Origin: SXRF01 sp038043465
GTDB lineage: Bacteria > Pseudomonadota > Alphaproteobacteria > Rickettsiales > SXRF01
Length of the DNA stretch: 64,000 nt
NCBI GenBank assembly: GCA_038043465.1
Contig: JBBTBX010000006.1
Span: forward strand, 186,001 to 250,000
Direction of reading: 5' to 3'
The translations under genes were made by a program, and so were the position numbers. Below are positions 1 to 8,165 of this stretch, in pieces (position 1 is the stretch's first letter; each line of letters opens with the position of its first letter). A model generated the notes under the pieces. That model was given only the letters and a program-made list of their open reading frames with translations. It had not been told where the DNA came from and ran no database searches.

Positions 1-323
1 CTCTCAACCGGACCGCCAAAATGCACCTGCGTACCATGGCTGTAAGTAGTTTCTATATTAAGCTGCTCCATTATGTCATCAACCTTGACATTATCTATAG
101 GATAATTAACGATAATTCCCATGGCTCCCGCTTCATTATAAGAGCACATATAAATAACCGCCCTAGTGAAACAAGATTCCTGCAAAGAAGGCGCAGCAAC
201 CAGAAATTTTCCGGCAATAGAACCGGCACTCGCACCCACAGAATAACCAACGCCAGATTTGACGGCAACATTCACGCCAGCCACTGACGCTTTCTGCCTA
301 AGTAATGTTATATCTTCAGCCAT
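1..323 (-). CDS. YqgE/AlgH family (UPF0301) protein, partial
   Basis: Reading the minus strand from an ATG at 321-323 gives an open frame of 107 codons that runs off the window start. The stretch GKFLVAAPSLQESCF, then RAVIYMC, NEAGAMGIIVNYP and the late HFGGPVE match the conserved N-terminal half of the YqgE/AlgH (DUF179) family, a cytoplasmic protein of unclear biochemical function linked to alginate regulation in Pseudomonas. The conserved part is preceded by about 37 residues rich in Gly, Ala, Ser and Val that the family usually lacks, so the true start may lie further in, for example a GTG near residue 32. No clear ribosome binding site precedes the ATG. The C-terminal half lies outside the window. 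It is oriented like ygfZ, 53 bases downstream of it. Confidence 0.8.
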   Translation of the reverse strand, partial: MAEDITLLRQKASVAGVNVAVKSGVGYSVGASAGSIAGKFLVAAPSLQESCFTRAVIYMCSYNEAGAMGIIVNYPIDNVKVDDIMEQLNIETTYSHGTQVHFGGPVE

Positions 324-376
324 AATTGTGAATATAACGCATTTAAAAAAAAATAAAAGTACATATTACAGGATTT

Positions 377-1231
377 TTATGCTTTTTTTGTCCAGCTTGC
401 CGGCAAGATTTCCAGCTTTACACCATCACCGACAAAAGGCGTATCAGCATCTTTGGCAATAGCATATTTATCATTATAAATCAGGGCAATACCAATATCT
501 TTAAGTGAGGTACGCATCTCTCCTATTACTTCATCACCTACCATTATTTTGCTGCCAGAAACAGGCAGATTCTCATCTGCTTTCACGCTGTAAAAAGATT
601 TCCTGACCTGCCCGCGAAATTTGCTGCGGGCGGTTACTTCCTGCCCAATATAGCAGCCTTTGGAAAAATCAACCCCGTGCAATTCTTCAAAACCACTCTC
701 TAATAATAATGATTTTTCTACAACCATGTCACTGGTATCAGGTACGCAGAGCGAAAGTCTGAAATATTCATACTCTTCTACTACTACTGGTGAAATCGAT
801 TTTTGCTGACAAAATTCGGCAATAGCATCTTTCCTGCCAATCGCCCTGAAACCAAGTTCAGGCAGGCGTGGATCAACATATATATTATAATCTGGATTTT
901 CATTTTCTTCTGTCACACCCGCCCATAAAGCACAAACGCTAAATGACTCTTCTACTGCAATTTCCACTTTCGAGCGCAGACGGTAAATTTTCAATCTGGA
1001 GAATAAATCACCTACCCTATCGCGCTTTACATCAACGAATATTTTGCCATTCCACGGAATAAGAAAAAAATCATGCAGGAATCTTCCTTGCGGCGATAAA
1101 AGCGCGGCATAAACTGGCTTACCATCAGCAAGCTGCCTGACATCATTACTTACCAGACCCTGCAGAAACTCCAGCGAATCTTCTCCGCCAATGCTTATTA
1201 ATCCACGCTGCGATAAAAACGCATTAAACAT
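377..1231 (-). CDS. ygfZ: YgfZ/GcvT-family folate-binding protein, Fe-S cluster repair
   Basis: A 284-residue protein with the YgfZ signature KGCYIGQEVTAR at about residues 190-201, including the redox-active Cys. YgfZ (mitochondrial Iba57) is a GcvT-like tetrahydrofolate-binding protein that supports assembly or repair of certain Fe-S enzymes; its substrates here are unknown. Length suits the compact alphaproteobacterial form. The ATG at 1229-1231 is followed directly by the conserved N-terminus (SQRGLISIGGEDS). A period-7 repeat (1241-1268) sits ten bases upstream of the start, which makes the promoter or leader unusual. The gene is followed by the YqgE-like gene on the same strand. Confidence 0.9.
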   Translation of the reverse strand: MFNAFLSQRGLISIGGEDSLEFLQGLVSNDVRQLADGKPVYAALLSPQGRFLHDFFLIPWNGKIFVDVKRDRVGDLFSRLKIYRLRSKVEIAVEESFSVCALWAGVTEENENPDYNIYVDPRLPELGFRAIGRKDAIAEFCQQKSISPVVVEEYEYFRLSLCVPDTSDMVVEKSLLLESGFEELHGVDFSKGCYIGQEVTARSKFRGQVRKSFYSVKADENLPVSGSKIMVGDEVIGEMRTSLKDIGIALIYNDKYAIAKDADTPFVGDGVKLEILPASWTKKA

Positions 1232-1240
1232 CTAAATACT

Positions 1241-1268
1241 CGTAATTCGTAGCTCGTAATTCGTATTT
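1241..1268. repeat. Heptamer array H1 (cgtaatt-type)
   Basis: Four tandem 7-mers, cgtaatt, cgtagct, cgtaatt, cgtattt, lie between the stop of the gene at 1312 and the start of ygfZ. No opposing arm is visible. The same period-7 design, with other sequences, occurs at 8129, 23960, 28219, 36782 and 47899; H2 (23960) has the closest sequence. Confidence 0.75.
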
Positions 1269-1311
1269 TGCAGCTCTTAACACACTAAGCCCTGAATCAC
1301 AATTCTTGGCT

Positions 1312-2043
1312 TTATTTATGAGAATTATTTTTATTTTTTCCATCTTCTATTTTCTCCAACCTGCGCAAACGCTCTTTAATGAAATAGTTCATGTATTTGA
1401 GATCCATATCCTTTATATCATTTGCTTCAGCACGTTCTTTTATGGTCTGCATAATATTATATGCATCTTCCATTTCACCACGCTTCTCCCTTACCACCGC
1501 TGCCATCTGCTGCGCCCATACTGGAACTGCTTTATTGACTAGAGGCGATGAAACTTTAAGTGCCAGATCCTTATCATCCAGTTTATGCATTGCCAGATAA
1601 ATAGACTGTACCAGCCACCACCATTTAGCACCAACATCACGCACGGAATGGGTATGGAGATAATCAACCACATAGCGCACATCCGCTGTGTTCTGCGTCT
1701 GACTGAAATAATAAGTCGCCATGGCAGGAATAATATTTGACCGGGCATCCAGCTCATCTAAAAGATTGAACCATAAATAAAGCTTGTTGAAATCATAATA
1801 ACGGAGTGAAGTTGAGCGTCCAAAAGTGTCGCCAGCGTTTTGTAGGTTAAACGCCAATATCCTGAAATAAAACTGGTTATCGCCAAAGGTTAAGGCATGG
1901 AGAGCTTCTCGCCCAGGAACGTCAGGAACTATTCCCATATCTGGGGTAATATCCTTGGTTTTATACCAATAACCAAGCTGTAACAGCACCAGAACTGCGA
2001 GCAGCGAATAGTTACGAAAGAATGTATTTATTTTTGTTGCCAT
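1312..2043 (-). CDS. Membrane-anchored helical (TPR-like) protein of the exporter locus
   Basis: I do not recognise this family. From the ATG at 2041-2043 it encodes 243 residues: one N-terminal membrane segment (about residues 12-26), then a soluble helical region with aromatic-rich repeats (for example YYDFNKLYLWFNLLDELD, KWWWLVQSIYLAM) resembling degenerate tetratricopeptide units, and a charged Lys/Asn/Glu tail. A TTG six bases upstream is also in frame, but the ATG follows the permease stop by only two bases, suggesting translational coupling. As last gene of the locus it may be a periplasmic or cytoplasmic accessory of the ABC-2 permease encoded just upstream; this is inferred from position only. 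Confidence 0.65.
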   Translation of the reverse strand: MATKINTFFRNYSLLAVLVLLQLGYWYKTKDITPDMGIVPDVPGREALHALTFGDNQFYFRILAFNLQNAGDTFGRSTSLRYYDFNKLYLWFNLLDELDARSNIIPAMATYYFSQTQNTADVRYVVDYLHTHSVRDVGAKWWWLVQSIYLAMHKLDDKDLALKVSSPLVNKAVPVWAQQMAAVVREKRGEMEDAYNIMQTIKERAEANDIKDMDLKYMNYFIKERLRRLEKIEDGKNKNNSHK

Positions 2044-2045
2044 AA

Positions 2046-2804
2046 TCAAAATTGCCTGCGACGGAAATCAATCATAGTTGCAGCAAGCAGAAGCGGTATA
2101 AAAACCAGAGCCTGCGCTATGCAGACTTGCCAGTCCTGCTGACTTACAAAACCATAAACCAGCCAGTCACTTTTAGCAAAAAAATCAAGTCTAGGCAATA
2201 AGGTAGAAATAGCTTGCAACGCCCATTTAAGACCAACAAATTTTATATCATTAAACATTCCGGAATTAGACGTAAAAACAAAGAAAGCCATCATCCGAGA
2301 CAATATATAAAAACCCATGCAGCCAAGTACCGCTGTTACCGCACTACGCATAGTGAATGCAGAAAACAGGGAAAGTGCAACCACAATACCCATTTCCAAA
2401 AGCAAGCTAAGCGACCAACCGATAAATCCGGCAAAATTAACAGGTCCTATAAAGGCAATGATGGCAACCACCGGAATGGTAAGAAGCAAGCCGACAAAGG
2501 AAAAGCCAAGCCAGTAGGAAATGACCAGATTAGAGCGCGATATAGGGCGCGAGAGAATCACATCAATTTCTTTAGTATCAAAGGCATTACGTATATGAAA
2601 ACAGATAAAAACTATAAGTCCCGCCATCAGAATTAATCTGGAAGATGAAGATGCGAAAGACAAGGTCATTTCTGTTTCTTCAATAAAGGCAGTGCTGCCG
2701 AGAGTTGCAGAAATTGCCGTGGCTACCAGAATACCAACAAATAAACCAATAAAAAGCCAATCGCGTAAAGCGGTAATCATAATATAACGGATATTAGTCA
2801 ACAT
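2046..2804 (-). CDS. ABC-2 type transporter permease
   Basis: A 252-residue integral membrane protein with about six hydrophobic segments (near residues 15-35, 55-72, 95-118, 122-145, 150-175 and 228-243). The cytoplasmic loop FDTKEIDVILSRPISRSNLV between the second and third segments is the typical coupling region of ABC-2/NatB-like permeases. The ATG at 2802-2804 is preceded by gaggt at good spacing. It starts 41 bases after the secretin gene and ends two bases before the next gene, so the three are probably co-transcribed. No ATPase sits next to it; it either uses the ATPase encoded upstream in the same locus or one elsewhere. Substrate is unknown. Confidence 0.8.
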   Translation of the reverse strand: MLTNIRYIMITALRDWLFIGLFVGILVATAISATLGSTAFIEETEMTLSFASSSSRLILMAGLIVFICFHIRNAFDTKEIDVILSRPISRSNLVISYWLGFSFVGLLLTIPVVAIIAFIGPVNFAGFIGWSLSLLLEMGIVVALSLFSAFTMRSAVTAVLGCMGFYILSRMMAFFVFTSNSGMFNDIKFVGLKWALQAISTLLPRLDFFAKSDWLVYGFVSQQDWQVCIAQALVFIPLLLAATMIDFRRRQF

Positions 2805-2845
2805 AAGAAACCTCTTAAGAATGCCTTATTTCAAAACTTATTACT

Positions 2846-4792
2846 TTAAAATTTTAGGGGGCGAGGATCCTGCATGAATTTCTGATAAACTGCTTTATCG
2901 TAAGGATCTGCGCTACCGCTGCTACCAACAATAGTGGCGCGTATAAATATCACCAGTTCTTTTTTGGTGTTCTTCTTATCCACATATTTGAACAGATTGC
3001 CAAAAAACGGCATTTCGCTGGCATAAGGAACTCCACTGTCAGTATTAGTAACCTTATCTTCCAGCAGACCACCAATCACCAAAGTCTGCCCGCTTTTAAC
3101 CTTCACGATGGAATCAAGCTCCCTGGTTTCAACCTGTGGAATCTGGCTGACAGTTCCCGCAAGGGCCTTCCCTACATCAGTAGTAACGTCAAAAGTCTGA
3201 AGGGCAAGAGCAAGATTAATTTTAAACCCAGGATCATCGACAAATTTTATAAAACGCTTGAGTGTCGGGCGAATACCAAGAGTTACTTCATCCGTCTCCT
3301 TGTTAATAGAAGGCTGCAAACTCAGTATTATTCCCACAGGCTCAGATTGCTTCTCACTGGTAGCGGTTATAGTTCCCTGCGTGGTAGTCGTTCCGCTGGT
3401 CGTTGTCGGAGTAGAAGTCAAAGTTACTTTGAAATAAATCAGATTCTCTACAAAACTGAGCACTGCCTGCTGGTTATTCATAGCGTTGAGACGTGGACTG
3501 GAAAGAGCGCGTGTGGTTCCGAACTCATCCAGCAATTTGACTGCCGCCGAAAGATCAACGCCAGTGCCGAAAATATCATTTTTCAGCACAGTCATCAATG
3601 GCACACTATTATCCGTAACACCTTTTACTGCATTGCCCAGATTTCCTGAAAATTTCAGGGTATTACTACCGAAATTTGTCCAGTTTATACCGCTTTGATA
3701 AGTATCATTAAGGCTAACCTCCACCACTTTAGCTTCAATAAGAACCTGTGACGAAGTATTTTCCACAACACTATTTATAAACTTCTTTATCATCTCATGC
3801 TGTTTTTCTGTAGCTGAAACAGTAAGAGTTGATGCCTGACGGTTCACCACATAGAAAGAGCCATTTGCTCCAGTGGTGGCTACGGCTGGAGTACTAGTTG
3901 CCGGTGCTGGCGGTTGAGCCGGTGCAACCGTCGTTGCCTGCGTTGGTTTTATAACACTTTTATATGACTCGGAAGAAGCATCACCAACCTCTTCCAGAGG
4001 CGGCTCCACCGCAGAAGAAGACTTCTCTGCCGCAGCAGGAACCTGCTGCGCGGCAGTTGTAGAAACCGAGCTGCGCTGCGGTGGTGTATATGCCAGAATT
4101 TGACCTATACTACTTTCAAATTTTAACCAGAAATCACTGCTTGAGGTTGCGGTGATACTGGAGCTGGAACCACCACCACCTGATGATCCGGAACCACCAC
4201 CCCCTCCTCCTGATCCAACACCTCCAGTACTGATACTACCATTGGCACTGCGATCACTATTCAGTAAATCAAGGGAATAAATATGCATATATGGCGTATC
4301 ACGCTCAACGCGCAGCACACCATTCTTCATGCTATAGCGAAGTCCTGCCATGTTGGATATGCGCTCTATCACTTCGTTAAACGGTCGATCAGTAGCGCGC
4401 AATGAAACACCTCCGGTGATACCGGCATCAACATCAATATCCACTTTTGCAAGGCGGGCAAGCTCAAGTAGAACATCCTTGAGCGGAACATCATCGGTAA
4501 CGGCTAAAGACACCAGTTGTGTTTCACCAATTTTCGGACGCGGTGGCGCGGCTATAATTTCAGCAAGGTCAGGAATCGGTGGCTCAACCACATTACCAAG
4601 ATTGGCGGTGACTTCCGGCTTATTAAAGCTTGCTGTATCACGCATATCACGAAAATCTTGACGCACCAGACCACCTGGTCGATCAATAGAGTCTAAATTC
4701 TTCCACCTGGAAGCGAACTTATCAGTATCACAACCGGACATCAAAACAGTGCAGGATAATAGCAATAAAAGCTTATTCGCTCTCTGTTTCAC
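2846..4792 (-). CDS. Lipoprotein secretin (PilQ/MshL/GspD-like outer-membrane channel)
   Basis: A 648-residue protein starting at a GTG (4790-4792) behind an aaggt ribosome site. Residues 1-21 are a lipoprotein signal ending in the lipobox LMSGC. An STN/N0-like domain follows (about residues 90-165), then a Gly/Ser-rich linker (about 180-215) and a Pro/Ala/Thr-rich stretch (235-305). The C-terminal secretin domain (about 330-640) has the family hallmarks: VVEVSLNDTYQSGINW, ALSSPRLNAMNNQQA, VKSGQTLVIGGLLED and the end motif KKELVIFIRATIV. Secretins form multimeric outer-membrane gates for type II/III secretion and type IV pili. No pilus or secretion ATPase, pilin or platform gene is nearby; the neighbours are ABC exporter genes, which is unusual. 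Confidence 0.9.
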   Translation of the reverse strand: MKQRANKLLLLLSCTVLMSGCDTDKFASRWKNLDSIDRPGGLVRQDFRDMRDTASFNKPEVTANLGNVVEPPIPDLAEIIAAPPRPKIGETQLVSLAVTDDVPLKDVLLELARLAKVDIDVDAGITGGVSLRATDRPFNEVIERISNMAGLRYSMKNGVLRVERDTPYMHIYSLDLLNSDRSANGSISTGGVGSGGGGGGSGSSGGGGSSSSITATSSSDFWLKFESSIGQILAYTPPQRSSVSTTAAQQVPAAAEKSSSAVEPPLEEVGDASSESYKSVIKPTQATTVAPAQPPAPATSTPAVATTGANGSFYVVNRQASTLTVSATEKQHEMIKKFINSVVENTSSQVLIEAKVVEVSLNDTYQSGINWTNFGSNTLKFSGNLGNAVKGVTDNSVPLMTVLKNDIFGTGVDLSAAVKLLDEFGTTRALSSPRLNAMNNQQAVLSFVENLIYFKVTLTSTPTTTSGTTTTQGTITATSEKQSEPVGIILSLQPSINKETDEVTLGIRPTLKRFIKFVDDPGFKINLALALQTFDVTTDVGKALAGTVSQIPQVETRELDSIVKVKSGQTLVIGGLLEDKVTNTDSGVPYASEMPFFGNLFKYVDKKNTKKELVIFIRATIVGSSGSADPYDKAVYQKFMQDPRPLKF

Positions 4793-4915
4793 AATACACC
4801 GTACCTTATATATAGTTGTATCAAAGTAATATATCCAACCTACATTACTATATCTAGTAATTCAACAATGCAACTATTCAATCGGTATAAACATAAATTT
4901 TTCTGTAAAATATTT

Positions 4916-5827
4916 TTACTGTTTCTCAGAAGCATCAATAAACACGTCAAGCTGTTGCCCGACATAAAGCGATGCATCAGCGAGAGGCTCGATTGAATAT
5001 ACCACTTCCATTATACGCGTATCGATCAGTTCAGTAGCGTTGCCGCTAAGTTGAGTTTTTGGCTGCACCAATGGCTCAACGCGCACGAAGTTAAGATTAT
5101 ATTTGCGCTCCTTGTTACTACGCAGATATGCGATAGCTTTTGCTTTTTCATTAAAACGCCACAGATCATTTTCATCAATCTGCACCCGCAAATGCAGAGG
5201 AGTAGTATTGCCCATAACAACAGGGGCGAATGCCGCCCCTGCCGAAGCAAACTCACCTGCCCGCACTCTTACTTTAAGTACCTCTCCCGAAATCGGCGCA
5301 ATTACTGTGTGTTTATTTAGCATACCCTTAGCTGAATCGAGAGTACTGGTAGCACTTTCCAAATTAGCTTTTGCTTTACGTACAATAAATATCTGTCGCT
5401 GCTTCTGAGTTACACTAATAGAAACACCGCCTTGTAAATTGTCATACCGCTTGAGCAAATCATCCTCATCATCAAGCTGTGCCTGCGCTACTCTTACATT
5501 AGCCTGTGCAACCGCTAAGTCTGATTCGGCAGAACGTTTATCAGTTATAAGCAAAACATCACCAGCATTTACTTTATCACCCTCATTGACTTTTACTTCG
5601 GAAATTATTCCAGAAACAAAAACGCCGACTGATAAATTTCTGCTATTTGCCTCAACCACCCCAGTACCAGAAACCGACTGAGTATAAGGAGTGACAGGTG
5701 GTGAAACCAGATTGTTGGAAGGCGGTGGCGGAGGATTGCCTTTGGTAAAAGTAAAAATTATCGCTCCGGTAAGACCGATAACCGCAACAATGATTGATAG
5801 ATTAACTTTGTGTCCTAGTATCTTCAT
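4916..5827 (-). CDS. HlyD/MacA-family membrane fusion protein
   Basis: Periplasmic adaptor of an ABC exporter. From the ATG at 5825-5827 (ggaaa upstream) it is 303 residues: a short cytoplasmic end, one membrane segment (about 8-27), a Pro-rich spacer, a split lipoyl/biotinyl-like hairpin (SGIISEVKVNEGDKVNAGD near 74-92 and VIAPISGEVLKVRVRAGEF near 174-192) bracketing an alpha-helical coiled-coil hairpin, then a beta-barrel domain. An upstream in-frame TTG at 5854 is less convincing because it lies deeper inside the ATPase gene; even the ATG overlaps that gene by 26 bases, implying tight coupling. With the ATPase and permease it resembles DevBCA/MacAB-type exporters. The outer-membrane partner could be a TolC elsewhere or the adjacent secretin (inference). 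Confidence 0.88.
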   Translation of the reverse strand: MKILGHKVNLSIIVAVIGLTGAIIFTFTKGNPPPPPSNNLVSPPVTPYTQSVSGTGVVEANSRNLSVGVFVSGIISEVKVNEGDKVNAGDVLLITDKRSAESDLAVAQANVRVAQAQLDDEDDLLKRYDNLQGGVSISVTQKQRQIFIVRKAKANLESATSTLDSAKGMLNKHTVIAPISGEVLKVRVRAGEFASAGAAFAPVVMGNTTPLHLRVQIDENDLWRFNEKAKAIAYLRSNKERKYNLNFVRVEPLVQPKTQLSGNATELIDTRIMEVVYSIEPLADASLYVGQQLDVFIDASEKQ

Positions 5828-6524
5828 ATGATTTTTCCATATTATTGGTTTCAATTTTTACTATCACCCCATCATCCATATGGGCAATACGATCAGCATA
5901 ATTAAAAATCCTCTCATCATGTGACACGACAATCAAAGTAGTGCCAAGTTTTTTCTGCATGGCTTTCATTGTGTCCATAATTTTCATTCCGGTATGATGA
6001 TCCAGCGAACTGGTTGGCTCATCACATACCAGTAAAGCTGGTTCGTGCACAAGTGCGCGGGCAATCGCCACGCGCTGCTGCTGCCCGCCAGAAAGCTGGT
6101 TGGGGAAAGAATCAATCTTATCAGCAAGCCCCACTTCCACGAGTATCTCCCGCGCCTTTTTCATTGCATCGTCCCAGCCCATATTGTTTATAATAAGCGG
6201 AATCCCAACATTCTCAGTCACAGTAAGCGTTGGTATCAGGTGAAATGACTGGAATATGAAACCTATGTTCTTTGCACGGAAATCCAGAATTTCTGTATTC
6301 CCCATATTTGCATAATTCTTGCCCAGTACTTCGCAAACGCCACTATCATAATGCAATATACCAGCAACGATGGAAATAAGCGTGGTCTTTCCACAACCGG
6401 AAGGGCCAACCAGCATAAAAAATTCACCTTTTGCAACTTCCAGATCGGTGCCGCGGATAACATTGATTATATCATCACCAGCCGAGAAATTTTTAATTAA
6501 ATTGCGACATATAACAGCCTTCAT
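5802..6524 (-). CDS. ABC transporter ATP-binding protein (LolD/MacB/DevA type)
   Basis: A 240-residue ABC ATPase with Walker A GPSGCGKTT (about residues 40-48), a Q-loop in IFQSFHLIP, the signature LSGGQQQRVAIARA (about 142-155), Walker B LLVCDEPTSSLD and the H-loop in VVSHDERIF. This sequence pattern belongs to the MacB/LolD/DevA class that pairs with FtsX-like permeases. The ATG at 6522-6524 lies three bases after the permease stop, and its own end overlaps the fusion-protein gene, so the three form one operon. It powers export or lipid-associated extrusion from the inner membrane; the cargo is not indicated by the sequence. Confidence 0.93.
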   Translation of the reverse strand: MKAVICRNLIKNFSAGDDIINVIRGTDLEVAKGEFFMLVGPSGCGKTTLISIVAGILHYDSGVCEVLGKNYANMGNTEILDFRAKNIGFIFQSFHLIPTLTVTENVGIPLIINNMGWDDAMKKAREILVEVGLADKIDSFPNQLSGGQQQRVAIARALVHEPALLVCDEPTSSLDHHTGMKIMDTMKAMQKKLGTTLIVVSHDERIFNYADRIAHMDDGVIVKIETNNMEKSYEDTRTQS

Positions 6525-6527
6525 GCT

Positions 6528-7682
6528 TCAGCCCCGAAACACAACGGCTGGATCAATTTTAATGACCTTACGAATGGCAAAAAGCGCGGAGATTGTTACA
6601 ATCGCCAGCACGCCCAGACCAGCAAAAACCAGAAGTATAGGTGGCATTCTGAAAGCTAAAACCGAATCATGGAACTTCATTCCGAAAAGCGATGTTATGC
6701 CAACCCCTATTCCATAACCAATCATTCCAACTACCAAAGCCTGCAGTACTACCATCTTTGCCAGAACGCTATTACGCACACCCATTGATTTAAGAGCAGC
6801 GTAATGTTTCGCATTTTCATTCACAAAAGTAAAAAATGTCTGCCCAACAATCGCCGCGCCCACCAGAAAACCAAGAGCAACTGAAATCCCGAAATTTATG
6901 GGGATACCCGTGCTTTTCATCCAATATTGCAAGTTTTGCTGCTCGAAAGCTGCGCGCGAATAAGCAGCCAGCCCAGTCGCATCTTCAATACGTTTGCTTA
7001 AAACATCAATGCTTTCTCCCTCTTTGGCTTTCACCAGAATGTAACTCAGATGTTTGCGGGTGGAAGGCGAATAAAAAACGGCGCGGGAATAGGTGGTATA
7101 AACCTGTGGCTGCAGCACAAAATTGCGGGTGGTTTTAATTTTGCCGACAACAACCGCCCGCTTATCATTTATCTCAATTACATCACCAGTAAGCAGGGGA
7201 CGTGTATCACCGTCTGGGGTTTTTACACGCAGCTGGGTTTTTGCCGCCTCATCGCTTACCAATATTGCATCAGCAAGCCTGAGATCAGTAAGTTTTCCTT
7301 CTAAAATTCTACTTGGCGCGCCGACAAAAGTTGCGTCATCCAGTCCAGTCATATCAACAAAACGGGTATTGCCATCAGGCAGCTTGGTTGCCACCATATT
7401 TTTAAATAACGGAATAGCCCACGCCACCCCTTCTATTCCCCGCACCCGACCAAGTTCTACATCACGCAGCGGTTTATTTTCTTCTACAAACTGGATACCA
7501 GCATCCATAACCCAGATATCAGGTTCGGAAACATCGCCAATAAAACTATAAGTTCGTGAAAGTAGCCCAACCAAAATAGCAGGCTGCTGAGTCATAATCA
7601 AAGCGGCGAAAGTTACACCTACAATCATGGCTATATATTTGCCACGATCACCAAACAGCATCTTCAGGGCGATAAGGTACAT
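6528..7682 (-). CDS. FtsX/MacB-like ABC transporter permease (DevC type)
   Basis: A 384-residue permease with the FtsX/MacB layout: one N-terminal membrane segment (about 14-38), a large periplasmic domain (about 40-255), and three C-terminal segments (about 262-285, 312-335 and 350-372). The loop ENAKHYAALKSMGVRN after the second segment is the conserved coupling helix region of this superfamily. First gene of the exporter operon; start ATG at 7680-7682. A 480-base gene-free region lies upstream. Unlike full MacB it carries no fused ATPase domain, which is supplied by the next gene. Confidence 0.9.
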   Translation of the reverse strand: MYLIALKMLFGDRGKYIAMIVGVTFAALIMTQQPAILVGLLSRTYSFIGDVSEPDIWVMDAGIQFVEENKPLRDVELGRVRGIEGVAWAIPLFKNMVATKLPDGNTRFVDMTGLDDATFVGAPSRILEGKLTDLRLADAILVSDEAAKTQLRVKTPDGDTRPLLTGDVIEINDKRAVVVGKIKTTRNFVLQPQVYTTYSRAVFYSPSTRKHLSYILVKAKEGESIDVLSKRIEDATGLAAYSRAAFEQQNLQYWMKSTGIPINFGISVALGFLVGAAIVGQTFFTFVNENAKHYAALKSMGVRNSVLAKMVVLQALVVGMIGYGIGVGITSLFGMKFHDSVLAFRMPPILLVFAGLGVLAIVTISALFAIRKVIKIDPAVVFRG

Positions 7683-8014
7683 TGCGCCACTATAGGCAGT
7701 GGTTAATTCATTGCAACTGATAAATAGGTCTTATAAGCATAGCTAATTATTGGTAGATTATCGCAAATGTTCGGTATTTTATTGCATATTATTTGTTCAT
7801 TATCCGTAGAGTTTCGCATCGTTTTGGAACTTTTATTTTATGTTTTATTGCAATATATTACCTAATTTTTATTCAATAAAATGGCAGTCCCTTCCGTTTT
7901 GATGTGACATTATGTGACATTTTTTTAGCCAATTAACTATTTTACGAGTAAGGCGTAGTTTATAGTTCGTAAAAAGTTTATGCTATAAAAAATAGACAGG
8001 GAAGTGGGGATTTA
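7683..8014. other. Gene-free AT-rich leader upstream of the exporter operon
   Basis: No convincing reading frame. It is very AT-rich, has a short inverted repeat ccactataggcagtgg near the permease start and a direct repeat tgtgacat at about 7902-7920. It probably holds the promoter of the exporter operon, but I cannot pick out a clear -35/-10 pair. Confidence 0.4.
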
Positions 8015-8105
8015 GTCATTGCGAGAATTTTTGTAAAAAATTCGTGGCAATCCATCTTTATTATTTCGAAAAACTGGATTGCTTCGGCTTTGCCTCGCAA
8101 TGACA
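8015..8105. repeat. Short palindromic element A0 (element A core)
   Basis: The left arm gtcattgcgagaat plus gtggcaatcca pairs with the right arm tggattgc plus cctcgcaatgaca around an AT-rich middle. The core (gtcattgcga, ggcaatcca, tggattgctt, cgcaatgaca) is shared with the longer copies A1-A3 at 22229, 47539 and 58887, but this one lacks their conserved outer ends. Cores of this kind are dispersed in several alphaproteobacterial genomes. Confidence 0.8.
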
Positions 8106-8128
8106 TCTTTACTTCTAAAAAGAGAGGC

Positions 8129-8163
8129 AACTAAACTCCAAACTCTACACTCTAAACTCAGCA
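8129..8163. repeat. Heptamer array H5 (ctctaaa-type)
   Basis: Five tandem 7-mers aactaaa, ctccaaa, ctctaca, ctctaaa, ctcagca end two bases before the stop codon of the minus-strand methyltransferase gene. Nearly the same series occurs at 47899-47926, also next to an A element and a stop codon. Confidence 0.75.
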
Positions 8164-8165
8164 CC

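Noticed and set aside
1306..1542. Plus-strand open frame with hydrophobic residues
   Set aside because: Antisense to the helical protein at 1312-2043; no supporting signal.
2214..2636. Plus-strand open frame of 140 codons
   Set aside because: Antisense to the ABC-2 permease gene; Lys/His/Asn-rich composition and no ribosome site mark it as a shadow.
8015..8105. CRISPR-like repeat unit
   Set aside because: The repeats A and B are dispersed palindromes, not regularly spaced direct repeats with unique spacers, and no cas gene is present.
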